Below, piece after piece: positions 1 through 12,000 of a stretch of DNA of 64,000 nucleotides. Source of the DNA: Anaeramoeba flamelloides (Eukaryota > Metamonada > Anaeramoebidae). Position 1 is the first letter of the stretch. Each line of letters opens with the position of its first letter. Location of the stretch: positions 129,001 through 193,000 of the forward strand of contig JANTQA010000042.1 in assembly GCA_027625915.1 (NCBI GenBank), read 5' to 3'. The position numbers and the translations under genes were made by a program. Under the pieces are notes generated by a model that worked only from the letters and a program-made list of their open reading frames with translations, had not been told where the DNA came from and did not search any database.

Positions 1-366
1 TGGCTTTACATCTACAAAACGGATAGTGAAAAGCAAGCCCAATGGATTGCTGGCATTTTTTTTAGGAATGTATGTAGAAGAGTGAATCAAAAAGGCAACT
101 AAATCGGAATTGCTACTATAGTAGTTTTCCCAATTCCATACCCACCGTTTTTTGACTTGTTCGTTTTCAAATGTGCAGCAACACCCAGGAATATAAAACA
201 AAAAATCATAACACATTCGAAATTTTGTTCCAACAATCTCACACAAGGAAGACAGTGTTAATTCCGAATAACGAAAAGGACCAAGCACCTCTTTTCGTGA
301 AATTTCGTCATTTGTTTGACAAACTTTTGAAATCGTTGTTTGACACTTTTTTTGCAAAAGGTTCAT
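1..366 (-). CDS. Partial gene at the left edge, possible Rxt3-like domain
   Basis: An open frame starts at ATG 366-364 on the minus strand and runs uninterrupted to the window edge (122 codons), so the gene is cut off at its 3' end. Its base composition is clearly richer in GC than the flanking DNA. The peptide begins MNLLQKKCQTTISKV, has a Cys-rich stretch (PGCCCTFENE near residues 63-72) and then a region reading WVWNWENYYSSNSDLVAFLIH at about residues 77-97. The 'SDLVAFLIHS' core after a Trp/Tyr-rich lead resembles the Rxt3 domain of Sin3/Rpd3 histone deacetylase complexes, in which a DDSD(V/L)VA..(I/V)H motif is typical. The match is from memory and short. No intron is needed in the visible part. 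The start is the first ATG after upstream AT-rich sequence. It could equally be an unrelated protein. Confidence 0.55.
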   Translation of the reverse strand, partial: MNLLQKKCQTTISKVCQTNDEISRKEVLGPFRYSELTLSSLCEIVGTKFRMCYDFLFYIPGCCCTFENEQVKKRWVWNWENYYSSNSDLVAFLIHSSTYIPKKNASNPLGLLFTIRFVDVKP

Positions 367-1887
367 TTGAGTTGTAAGATTATTATGTTTTTTTGAGGAT
401 CAGGGTTTTTGTTTTTTGGTTTTGGTGTTTTGAACAAAAAATAGAAGTTTGGGAAAATGACTCGAGAAAAAAAAGCAAAATTATTTTATATTTACAGTTG
501 TTCAAATTTTCTCAATTCTTTCTGAGTGTGTAACCCAACCAATCACAAAACCAAGATTATGACAATTATTAATAATTGAAAAATAAATTGAGACAAAAAT
601 TTGTATTCAGTAGGACAAAAAGGCAAAAAATTTAAGAAAAACAAATAATTTCTTCTTTTAAATCCCTTTTTTTCAGACTTTCATATTTCAAAAAGGTAGG
701 CTATGGTTTACCTCAATTATTTTAATTCTTATATTATTGTCAAAATATACGAGTAGTCGAAAATACCCATACATCAAAAATAAAACCCTTATTATAAAAT
801 ATTTGTTGGTACTTTTTTTTTCTTGGAGTTCAAGACAACATACAACCCCCTACTTAATAATATATTTATGATCAAATCAATTTTGAAGATTAACTCCTTG
901 ATTTTTTGAGTTTATATAAAATTCTGGAGTGAAATATGTTCCAATTTTTTCATAATTTTTCCAATTTTTTTGTTTTTTTTGAATTTTTGATGGTTATATA
1001 AGAATTTTGTCAAAAATTTACTTTTTTAAGAAATAAATTTTGCAATTTGATTGTTCTATTTTATAATTACTATTTAAATAGTAGAACTTTAAGAAACCAA
1101 TATCCTATTTATTTATTGATCACTTCCATTTTCTTTGATCCTTTAACCAACCGGACTTTTTGATTAAAGGTGTGCATCTTTTTATTTGAAAACAATGTTA
1201 ACAAAGTATGCTTGATAATTTTTACACTTGAATGTTAAATGTTATCAATTTTGAAATTAATTATTTACATTTTGGTTGATTTTGTTTTCTATTTGTTTTT
1301 AAATTAAATCTAAAGTTTGTAATTTCTAAACAAATTATTCAAACGTATTACCAATATATTACTTTAATTTTGGCTTAGAGTAATAGTATCCTTTTTTCAA
1401 CAAACTAAAATAATATTTTTTCTGTATAAAACGGGTGTATTTATTGGTGTTTTTTTAATTTAATTGCAAACCCCACTTATCAGTACTTAAAAATACAATT
1501 CGATAGCTATTTATATAATCATGCTTTTCTTTTGACTAAGATAATTTTCTATTTTAAATTTTATTTATCTCTTTCAGTTAACTTTAGAACTCCTATATTA
1601 GAAATTTTTCTAGTAGTATTGAAGTTCTAAAACAAATATATAACTTTTTTCTTAATTATAATTCTTTATTTCTTTCATGTAAAAATATATTAATTGGTTT
1701 AAGAAGGGTACTAAATGTTAAAAATCTATTTCAAATATTAAAATGAGTATAATATTGAAAATAGAGGTAAAGGTTAGCAAAAAATAAATATTTTTTTTTT
1801 TTGGATATTTTTAAAATAACCCGATGTAAAATAAAAAAAAAAGTTATTTGTATTATTGAAGATCAAAATAATTTTGATTATAAACTT

Positions 1888-2060
1888 CATTTCAAAAATT
1901 GTGACTCACCTAAATTAATAAATTAAGAAAAAAAATTTATCCTTTAGTATTCAAGAACAACTAATAATTTTTCTAATTTGTAATTCACTTATAAAGTCAT
2001 TCTAGATTGGTTTCAGAATAAATTAACAAAATTTTTAACCAGCTTACCAATAAACAGATT
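1888..2060 (+). repeat. Family C inverted-repeat element, left-half fragment
   Basis: The sequence TCAAAAATTGTGACTCACC at about 1894-1912 is the left terminal repeat seen in the copies at 24531 and 36485, followed by the family's AATAAATTAAG and 'TTCAAGAACAACTAATAATT' blocks. The matching right terminal repeat is not found downstream, so the copy is truncated or decayed. Confidence 0.5.
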
Positions 2061-2229
2061 TTCTAAATCCATGTAAGCTTTCAAATTTTCAATTGTCTTT
2101 AAAGAAGCTTAAATTATTAATTTCCCTTTTTAGAATTGGGAACTCTGATGATTTATTAAAATTCTTGGTATGTGATTTTATTTGTAAGATAAATTAAAAT
2201 TTTGATCTTTTTTATTTAATAGTTAACAT

Positions 2230-2530
2230 TATAATTAACCAATTTTTTTATGAACCTAGTAATAAACCTACCTAAAGTTCATTAAAGTAAGGTGTCTATA
2301 GAATACTCAAATAATTGTTTGATTTCATAAGTAGATCTACTTTATTTGAAAAACAATAGAGTTTATATACAGGTTTACTAGAGTTTGAACAATAATATTT
2401 TTATTCTTGTTTTTTGATTGATTGAATTTTGTTTTGAACAAGAGTAATTTCATTAATCATCATTCTAAGAACTGGGTGAGTTATAACCTTTCAAGAGTTT
2501 GATTCTTAAAAAAATTGATTTTTTTTATAA
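2230..2530 (+). repeat. Dispersed repeat family L, copy 1
   Basis: About 300 bases match 57980-58270 in the same orientation with moderate divergence. Shared blocks include AATAAACCTACCTAAAGTTC and TTTTTTGATTGATTGAAT, in the same order and at similar spacing. No coding potential is seen. The ends are not defined, because only two copies are available. It is probably an old non-autonomous element or a fragment of one. Confidence 0.6.
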
Positions 2531-3134
2531 TAATTGCAATTACAAATCAATTTTCCTAATATTCCACAATTAAAAATCATGTTTTGGATTATTTTCATTT
2601 CAGGGATTTTTTTTAGAACTATATAGTTATAATTAAAAAAATACCATAAATAGACTTTTTTTCAATTTTTCGTAATATTTTTAAAAAAATACTATCTGAT
2701 TGAATCAGGAAAAAACCCTTTAAATTATACTTTGAAAATAAATGGTAGGTAAATAAAAATCATTTTTGAAAATATTCGAGAACGTTTCAACTTTTTACTA
2801 AATCTGAAATTATCTTTAAATTGGAATCGAGTAATAAAATAATATTTTTCAAAAAATTCTTGTAGCGAAAAAAAAAAAATGAAATTAATAATATTTATCA
2901 AATAAAAAGAACAAACAGATTACATATATTTAAAGAATAAAAATTAAAAAAAAAAAAAAAACAAGAAACAAAATAAGTAATAAAAAATCAAATATCAAAA
3001 AATAAAAGATAAAAAAATCAAAAATAAAAGAGAAAAGATAAAAGATAAAAGATAAAAAACGAAATAATAAATAATGTATGATTATAATTTTTAATCTCAA
3101 GAAAAACAACAAAACAAAATATGAATTCTAATTC

Positions 3135-3168
<34 letters not shown>
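3135..3168 (+). repeat. TAA trinucleotide microsatellite
   Basis: About eleven uninterrupted TAA units lie just downstream of the hydrogenase stop codon. They are noncoding and are a candidate length-polymorphic marker. Confidence 0.9.
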
Positions 3169-3169
<1 letters not shown>

Positions 3170-3213
3170 TTGATGGTAATAAGGATAATAATAATAAAAG
3201 TTAAAATTGATGA

Positions 3214-6200
3214 TTATTTTTTTTTCTTCCAAAGACGACGGATTCCTCTTTTTTTCAAAAGTTTTTCCATATTTTTCAACCAAGGAGATAAAACTGACAG
3301 ATAACCATTTTTATCTTCTCTATTTGACAAGCCAATTGGTAAGACCTCGTTGGCGCCTAATTCTTTTAATTTTGCATCTAAAGTTTTAATTGCGTTATTA
3401 AATCTGGAATAGGAAGTAGACCCTAGCCCAAATGCGCAATATTTGACTTTATTTAAAGACATTGGCTGGAGAGTTTGGATTTTTTCCCAAAATTTGATTG
3501 CGTTTTCAGGGAATGAGCCATCCCAAAAGGTGGAAGAAACAAAGATTATGAATTTTTCATTTTTCAAATTAATGGGATGGTTATAATCATTCATTTCCAA
3601 AAACCTGACCTTTTGCCCCTTCGTTTTAATAATTGTCGCGATCTTTTCAGCAGCCTTTTCAGCAGTACCTGTTTGTGATCCGTATAGGATCAAAAATGAG
3701 TTATCTGCATTCAGGCCTTTATTCTTTTCGTTATTTTCATTTTTGTTCGGATCCATTTCGCTGGGGAAAATATATCTTTTGTAGGTCGTATGTAAATGTT
3801 TTACTGCGACTTGCCCATATGGTTTTTTTAGCCAATCTTGATATAGCCTTTTAATCAAGGGGTTTTCGTGGCTAGATCGCGAGGGCAAATTCTTTTCACG
3901 ACTGTAAACCGATTTGAGTCTAATTGGCACAATATCCAAATTTGATCGGGGCTGTCCGCCACCACCAATACAGCCACCGGGGCAAGCCATGATTTCAATG
4001 AAATTGTAGTCAAATGCCTTGGTTCCCCAGGGCTCGAGGAATTTGTGGATATTTTTTCCACCGGATACAACAGCTAGCTTTAATTCCTTGCCGTCGAAAT
4101 CAACGGTTGCTTGCTTAATGCCATCCAATCCACGAACTGGCTTGAACTTCATTTCTGGGAATTCTTCTCCGGTTTTTAGCCAGTATGCGCTTCTTAATGC
4201 AGCTTCCATCACACCACCAGAGGCCGCAAATAAGGATGCAGAGCCTGTTGAATATCCTAAGGGGTTATCAAACGCCCTTTCTACTAATTCTGCAAATTCA
4301 ATACCTCTCCTTTTCACCATCCTTCCAATTTCCCTGACAGTTAAACAAAGATCAACATCCTTAAGCCCCGTCTTTTTATCCTTGAATTGTGGCCTTAATA
4401 ATTCCTTCTTTTTAGCAGTGCAGGGCATTATGGTGACACAGAAGATATTCTCTGGTTCAATATTAATCTTCTCGGCATAATAATTTTTGATAGTGGATCC
4501 AAACATTTGCTGGGGTGACTTGCAACTAGACAAATGTGGTATCAAATCTGGATATTGCTTCTCGACCAAATTAATCCACCCTGGACAACACGAAGTAAAC
4601 ATTGGCAATGTTGTGGCATTGTCAGTTAATCGATGCAATAATTCAGATCCTTCTTCCATAATGGTCAAATCGGCAGTGAATTGAACATCAAATACTTTAT
4701 GAAATCCTAAGAGTTTCAACAAATGCACACATTGACCAGTTGTTAATGATCCTGGCGTTAATTTAAAGATCTCCGCTAATGTTATTCTACATGATGGCGC
4801 AAGACCGACAATAACCAATTTCTTTTTTGATTTTAATACAGTCTCTACTTTTTTACTATGATCAATTTCTGTAATTGCTCCAGAGGGACAATATACAGAA
4901 CATTGTCCACACGAGATACACATGGTATCATTTAAAAACTTACCCTTTGTATTGATTGGGGGCATTAATGAATTTTGTAAAGATGGAACAGAACTATATA
5001 CATTCATCCCTAGAATAGATTAAATTTATTGTTTATAAAAAATATTATTTTGTGAAATATTTGTTTTTTTTTTTTTTTTTTTTTGTTTTAGTTTTTGTTT
5101 TTTTAATTTTGGAATTCAATTTTCTTGTACAACTAATATATTAAAATTGTTTTTTTATAATTGAAATAAAAATAATTTTATTTGTTTGACATCTAGAATT
5201 TACATCATTTCAATTTTTTATAATCAATTTTTTAAAAAATGTTTTTGATCAATTAGGAATATTAAAATAATCTTTAATTATTTGAGTTTTTTAAATATAA
5301 ATTCATATTATTATTTCACTTGTCTTTTATTTTATATTAATGCTATTTTGATAATTAGATTTTTTTCAAAATCAAAATGTCAATAAAATTATAATTGATT
5401 TGGCTAATTAGAGACAAAAGTTAATTATTTTTAATAGTATTAGATTCATTTCTTTTGTAATTTTATATTATCTATCCTTAAATTTTCTTGTCTTATAATA
5501 TTTTTAATTTTTACAATATTGTAGATCATTTAAGCTTTTTTTTTTTTTTTTAACATTTTAGTTATTATTAAGATAAAGTGTCTAAAGTCTTTAATTTAGA
5601 AAAAAAAACTTTCTAATTTATTATTTTTATTGTCGATAATGAATAAATTTTTTAAAAAGGAAGATAGATATTTATAATTATACATACAGTATCACTTTTA
5701 AGACAAAAACTTTCAAAAATACACAAAAAAATTACAAACACAGGTACGGGTATTTTTTAAAAATAAAATTAAATCTTGTCAAGATCCTCTAAAAATAAAC
5801 TAAAATTCAAAATTTTCCACACAGCTAAAACGTTCCAAACAATCACAATAATACAATTTCATTGAAATTGAAAATAATTTTGATTTTGGTCAAATATGAA
5901 AATCATTTTTTTCATCTTTTAATTTTTGTTTTCATTTCATTGTTTGAATTACGTAATTTGTTTCATCCATCAAAAATTTTTTCTACAAGGTTTATATTAG
6001 GTTAAAGCCAAGTTGTTCCAAATAAAAGAACTCAAATAAAATTAGTTGGTAGTATCTAACCTTTGATCGATCAATATTCCTAATAGAATTTCAACAAATT
6101 TACTAATGTATTTTTTTGTTTTGCTCTCTCCAAAATTTTTAACACACCCATCATTTATTTGTATTGATAATTATTTATTTATTGTTTTGTGAGTATTGTA

Positions 6201-8975
6201 ATTTATAAATAAGTGTTAACATTTCAATTAGTGAATGGTTTTAATTTGGTATTTCTTCTTGAATTGATTAAATAAGTTTTTTTCTTCACAAATCAAATTT
6301 TGGTGTGTTAAAAATTTTGAATTGGGGTTTAGTTATTTTTTATAATTTGTGTTTTAGCAAATGAAATGGTCGAGTTAACCTCTCTAAACAATTTATTAAT
6401 TTGAGTTTCTTTTTTGAAATCCAAAATTTTTACCTGTTCCCAATATAAAACGAAAAAAAGTATTCAATTATTTTTTTTTAATAATTAAGTTAATTCTTGA
6501 AAATGGTATAACATATTATTAGTTTTATATTGAAAGGATTTAACCAGCAAAAAAAGTTTTATTCTTTTGATTTTATTTTTAATAATCAATATTTCAATAC
6601 AAATCTCAGTCAATAAAATTAATTGAAGGATAGGTGATCCAATAAATGAATATTTGGTAGAATATTGACTAAAATTTATCAATTAAATTCAGATCTATTC
6701 GAAAAAAAATTTTTTATTTATTCTTTATTTTAAGAGTTATTTTCTGATTTTCAAAAAATAAAAAAAAAATTGCAAAAAAAAAAATAACAAAAAAATTTTT
6801 AGAAATTTTTTAGTCTTATTTACAAGAAACCTTAAAACAATTTAAATCATTTTTGTCCAAAAAAAAATTGATTTTGGGTTTTGAGGATAAAATTTTCTCT
6901 ATTCCCAAATATCTTGAAGAAAATTTTATTTTGAAAAATCAAATTTCATCTTTTAAAAAAAACACAATTTCTTTGAAAAATTTGTAAATGACTTTGAAAG
7001 CTTTAATAATGAAAACTGGCCTTCTTAAAAAAATACAATTATTTTTCAATAGGATGAATAAATCAATTTTTTGGTTAACCAAAAGAATTATCTCAAAAAA
7101 GAAAAAAAATCTTTATATTAATATTACTGGTAACAAAGAAATTTTATAGTATAATAATGATCAAAATTGCAATAAACGGGGTAAAAACTAGATAAAGTTT
7201 GAAATAAAATGAATTTATTGGTTTTCTTTTTCATAAAAAATAGAAAAAAAAAATTTGATCTCACTGAAAAAATTTTCTTTTTTGGATAACTTTGTCGATC
7301 AGAATTTTAAAACTTGACATTCTACAAAATTTGTAAGTAGAGAATATCACCAATAACATATTTTAAAAGTTTGAATTGTTAACATAGAGTACCGGCCCCT
7401 TAAGAAAAATAAACTAGAATTGAATAGATCTAAAGGTCATTTTTTTGTCAGCTCTTTTTAATTTTTTTAAAAAAAAGATTTAACTTCCAAATTAAATACA
7501 TTTTTCGGGATTTTTTTTTTATTTTTTAACAGTTTATGTTTCAAGAATCCGAAATTTTTGTACTTGTTTTTAGAATTATTTTTTGTGTCTGAAATCTTGT
7601 TCAAAGTTTGTGCTTTAAAAGTGGTACTAACTGTAATAAAATTTATATTACAATTAAGATTAAAATGTAATATATAATATCCATACATTTTTCATTTATA
7701 TCAAATTCACATCATACTTGTGTTGTTGTCCGTTAATAGTGAAGAGTTATCGATAAATAATTATATTATAAAAAAAAATAAAAAAAAAATATCAAAAGTT
7801 CTATTAAATCAAAGATATTTTACCTTGTAAATTTGAACAAACCATTACACATCTAGTACAATCAATGCACTTGGTGTGGTCAATTTTGATTGCCAAATTG
7901 GTTTCGTCAATAAAACGATTTGAAGCTCTTGTGACTAAACTATCTAAAAGTGTTTCGCCAATTTTAGCTTTATTGCCGATCATACCTGTTTTTAATATTT
8001 GCCTGAGTTTGGTTTCATTAAGTTTATCCTTTTTTGAAAGTTCCAAAATCAATTTTCGGTTTTTTTGTTTCATTCTCAAATCTGCAATTGCGCTCATTAA
8101 TTGTTCTCTCACTTGAGGGGAATCGGTTTTAATTTCCATTCCTTTCCAAACATCAGTTCCACAGGCACATGCTCTTTTAAAATTACTTGAGTGATCGTTT
8201 TTAACATCTACAACACAGCATTTGCAGGTTCCTATAGCACCCAGTGAGGGGTGATAACACAAAGCGGCAATATCAAAGCCAACAGAACGGCATGCTTCCA
8301 AGATATTCATTTTGCTGTTAACTTGGAATTTTTTCCCATTGATTGTGACTTCCACATTTTCTTGGTTACTTACTGATGATACCAAATCTTGGGAATTTTC
8401 TCTTTTCATTTCCAATCTTGCCTTTTCCTTTTTTGATAATTGTTTGAATTGTTGTTCATTTTTGTTTCTTAATATTTTTGTTGATGGCCATCGGTAGATT
8501 GTTGGCTCATCACCTATTGACATGGTAATTTCCAATGTTGGAATGCATATTTTTGATACTGGTGACTTATGTCCTTTCAAAATTGCTTTACATTTATTAT
8601 TTTTTAAATTCCAAACTCGAATTGTTTTATCTTGCCCTCCAGAATATAATAGATCACCAAAAATAGAGAGACATCTCAATTTGCCAGTATGTCCTATTAA
8701 AAATTCAGGCATCTCTAGTGGCTTCTTAGTGTTATAAACACCGATCTTTCCATCCCACGAGGCTGTATATAAATATTGTTTATGTAATTTTGTTGAGATG
8801 ATTGCAGATTCATGCCCAAATAATGTGTGAATACATTTTTTACTTCTTAAATCCCAACATTTAATTGTTTTATCTTGAGACCCCGTATATAATAATTGTT
8901 TTTCAAGATCATATGACAGATCAAAGATCCAATCTTTATGCCCTTTAAATAAATTTTTCATCTTTCCAGTCTTTT

Positions 8976-9006
<31 letters not shown>

Positions 9007-12000
9007 GTTGGTTTTTTGGTTGAATTTTTTGTTAAACCACAAACATTTAGAGAAAAAATATAGAAATTATAAATTAATATTCGGAGAAAAAATGTTTTTT
9101 AATATTATTTTGTATCTCAATTAAATATTATTTTCTTGATGAATTTATTTATTTATTTTTTATTATTTTGACAAGATTGGTTATTTGTTGTTAATAAGGA
9201 AATTTAACTCTCAAAAGCATTTCAAAATTAAAAAATTTCATCATTTCTGATTTTTTATCCAAAATTAGTATTTTCTTAAGGAAGTAAGTACATTTTTCAA
9301 ATTTTTAGTGCAACCATTTATGTGAAACTGAATTTTTAAAATCATTTCTTTAATCAAATACCATTGATATTTTAATAAATACGTGAGTGGAATATATCAT
9401 AGTATAATATATTTTCATATCAACTAAAAAATGGAATTCAAAAAAATGAAAAGATTGAGCTTGAAAAAATAAATAAAAATCATTTATTTCTTGATCTTAT
9501 CTGTAACATTTGATACAATTACATATTCTTAATTTGATTTTGTTTTTAATTCTTCAAGGGAAATAATTTGTTTCTCAAAAATTTTCCAAACAAATTACTT
9601 TTTATTTCTAAAGAATTTCCAAAATGAATTTAAAAATCCTATTTTCATTTAATTCATCTAATTCATCTAATTGAGTTCAGAAAATAGGATATTTATTAAA
9701 TCCCTTCATCAGAAATAAATGTTTAATGGAAAAATTCGTTTGATTTGATAATTATTTATTTTCCATTAAAACGAGAACATAAAATAATTCTGAATTCTGA
9801 TTTAAATTTTTTCTAAATTTTTATTTTATTTTGGGTTGAATCTTTTTGTAACTGTTTTTTTGATTCAGAGAATTCAACCCCTTTATTTTAATTTTTGAAA
9901 TAGTATTCTTTATTTTGGTATTGTTTGGTATCAAATATTTGAAATTAGATTTTTGAAAGTAAATTTGTAAAAAAATGTTTTGTAAAATAATAATAAACAG
10001 TAATTGGTGCAAGAAATTCAAGGTTATAAATTGTTTGGATTCATACAAATTAAGAAGTTTAAGAAAACAAATCTTTCAAAAATAGGCTTTTTATCGATTT
10101 TTTTTTTTTTCATTTTTGATTTCAACAAATTTATTTGGAATTGTGATCTTTCATGTTTGGCCTTCAAAAAGAAAATATTTGTTTCAAATACACACCTTTT
10201 TGGGTCTATTTTTTTGGTTTACTGTTTGATTAATTTCAATCGTTCGTATAAATATATTTGTTGATCCAAAACTAAATTTAATAAAACCAAAAATTTAATC
10301 AAAAAAAATTGTTCAAATAATCGAAAAATGAAAGATTCAATCTGAATTACTTTGGGTTCGTTTTCTTTTCACAAATATACCATGAATGATGTTTTGGTTT
10401 CAAAGTTTCAATATCTGGTGGCACTCAAAAAAATATTTTTCAGTAATGTTCACACAATTAAAATTTTTCAATATAGTAAAATGTACTTACTTCCTTAAAT
10501 AGCAAAAATAATAATCATTTTATGATGACTAATATTGATAAATTCAAAAAAAAATTTTTCAAGTTTATAGCTCAATTTTTCAATTGTTTTAACTCTGCTT
10601 TGAATTAAGAATTTGATTGGTTTAAATGGCAAAGATACATTTGTAAAAAAGTTCGATTTTCGAAATGTTCTTTGATATGAAATGTTTTGAAAATAGAGTG
10701 AGTAAATTATAAATCAAAAGAAAGCGAATTACAAATTCTGTTATATTTTTTGAATTTATCAGTAGAAGTTGAAGAAAAAACTAAATTCGCGAATGAAGAA
10801 TCAAGATCTTACTTTTACAGTCTCAACACTAACTATTATGCAAATAATCGCTGGTCCTAAAAAATTTTTTTAAATTTTTTTGAATTTAGCAGTAATAAAC
10901 ATTCTTTTTATATTAAATAATGTTTTGAATAAAAATATTTTTTCAAAAATCGTTTCTTTCTTTTATATTAAAGAGAAATGCATGATTAAATTTCAAATTT
11001 CTTTTCATAAAACAGCGATATATTTTTTTTTTATCTCAAACTTTTTATTTGGAAAAATTTAACTATATAATTCCAGATAACTACTGATAAGAAAGAGATT
11101 AGAACTCACAAAAAAGTTTAGGATAGTATTACAGACACTGTGGAAAGATTTTGGGAAATCCTTTAGTAATTAGGTTAAAGTTTGAAAATTTTCTGATCTT
11201 CTTTTTTCCAATTCTAACAAAGTAAAATAAAAAGTATTTTACCTTAAATTGGACTTTAAAAATGCTATTTATTTTTTTTTAAACATAAACTTTTTCTTTG
11301 AGAAAATTTAAGTAAATAATTTTAGATAACTACAGATAAGAAAGAGATTAGAACGCTTAAAAGTTTAGGATAGCATTGTAGCTGTTGTTGAAAGATTTTG
11401 AGAATTCATTGTATTATTAGGCAAAGTTTGGGAATTTTCTGATCTTCTTATTTCCAATTCTAACAAAGTGAATTAAGATGTATTTTACTAATAATTTTGT
11501 CTTTAAATCTGATATTTAAAGTTATTTAACAGTACTTTGAAATTTTTATTTACGACGTTGTTTAATCGATAACACTGAGATTTGCCAATGTCTCAATTTA
11601 AAACCAGTTGAACACATATTTTGGTCAAAGGAACCAAAATACTTGTTCAATAAAAACTAAAAAAAAAGTGCTTGATCATTTGGAGAAAGTTTGGAAAAAG
11701 AATAAATTCCATTTCTTTATTGAAAACAATGTCTATTTACAAACTTTGTTTTTTCTCTTTTCAAAAAAAAGCAATATCATTTTTTAAAAAAAAAAAATTT
11801 TGTTTGTTCTCTTTTTTCTTCGAAAAAAGGAGAGAAGAGACCATTTATAAGAGGTTTTTTTGGAAAGGGGAAAAAAAATAAATGATCATTTATGGAAAAA
11901 AAAAAAAAAAAACATTTTTTTTTACTCTGTCAAGTTAAGAAATTTTTAAGTACTGTTCAAAATACTTCATAGTCAAGAACACCAAGAGATGCATGAAGAT

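Larger units (their letters stand above)
367..3213. other. AT-rich intergenic region between the edge gene and the hydrogenase gene
   Basis: No convincing exon is visible on either strand. It holds a half copy of repeat family C near 1890-2060, a dispersed repeat of family L at about 2230-2530, and a low-complexity A/T-rich tract with a TAA microsatellite at 3135-3168. The last 100-200 bases lie just after the stop of the hydrogenase gene and probably include its 3' untranslated region. Confidence 0.6.
5010..7823 (-). other. Intron 4 of the hydrogenase gene (2.8 kb), filled with repeats
   Basis: The GT-AG intron has donor GTAAAATA at 7823 and acceptor TTCTAG ending at 5010. It splits a Gly codon (phase 1) in the linker between the two [4Fe-4S] motifs. 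Inside are a family D element (about 5801-6330) and TIR-like ends of family B at 5687 and 7633. No exon is visible. Confidence 0.88.

Noticed and set aside
171-377. 68-codon plus-strand frame near the left edge
   Set aside because: It is the antisense shadow of the minus-strand edge gene, which is open across the whole interval.
2930-3112. 60-codon Phe/Ile/Leu-rich frame (possible membrane peptide)
   Set aside because: It is translated from AAAAGATAAAAAAT-type low-complexity sequence 3' of the hydrogenase gene.
4019-4480. 153-codon plus-strand frame
   Set aside because: Antisense shadow of the hydrogenase exon.
7804-8961. Separate gene for a WD40/[2Fe-2S] protein
   Set aside because: Its apparent end follows a GTAAAA donor and its apparent start is inside a WD40 blade; both sides splice in frame to further hydrogenase-gene exons.
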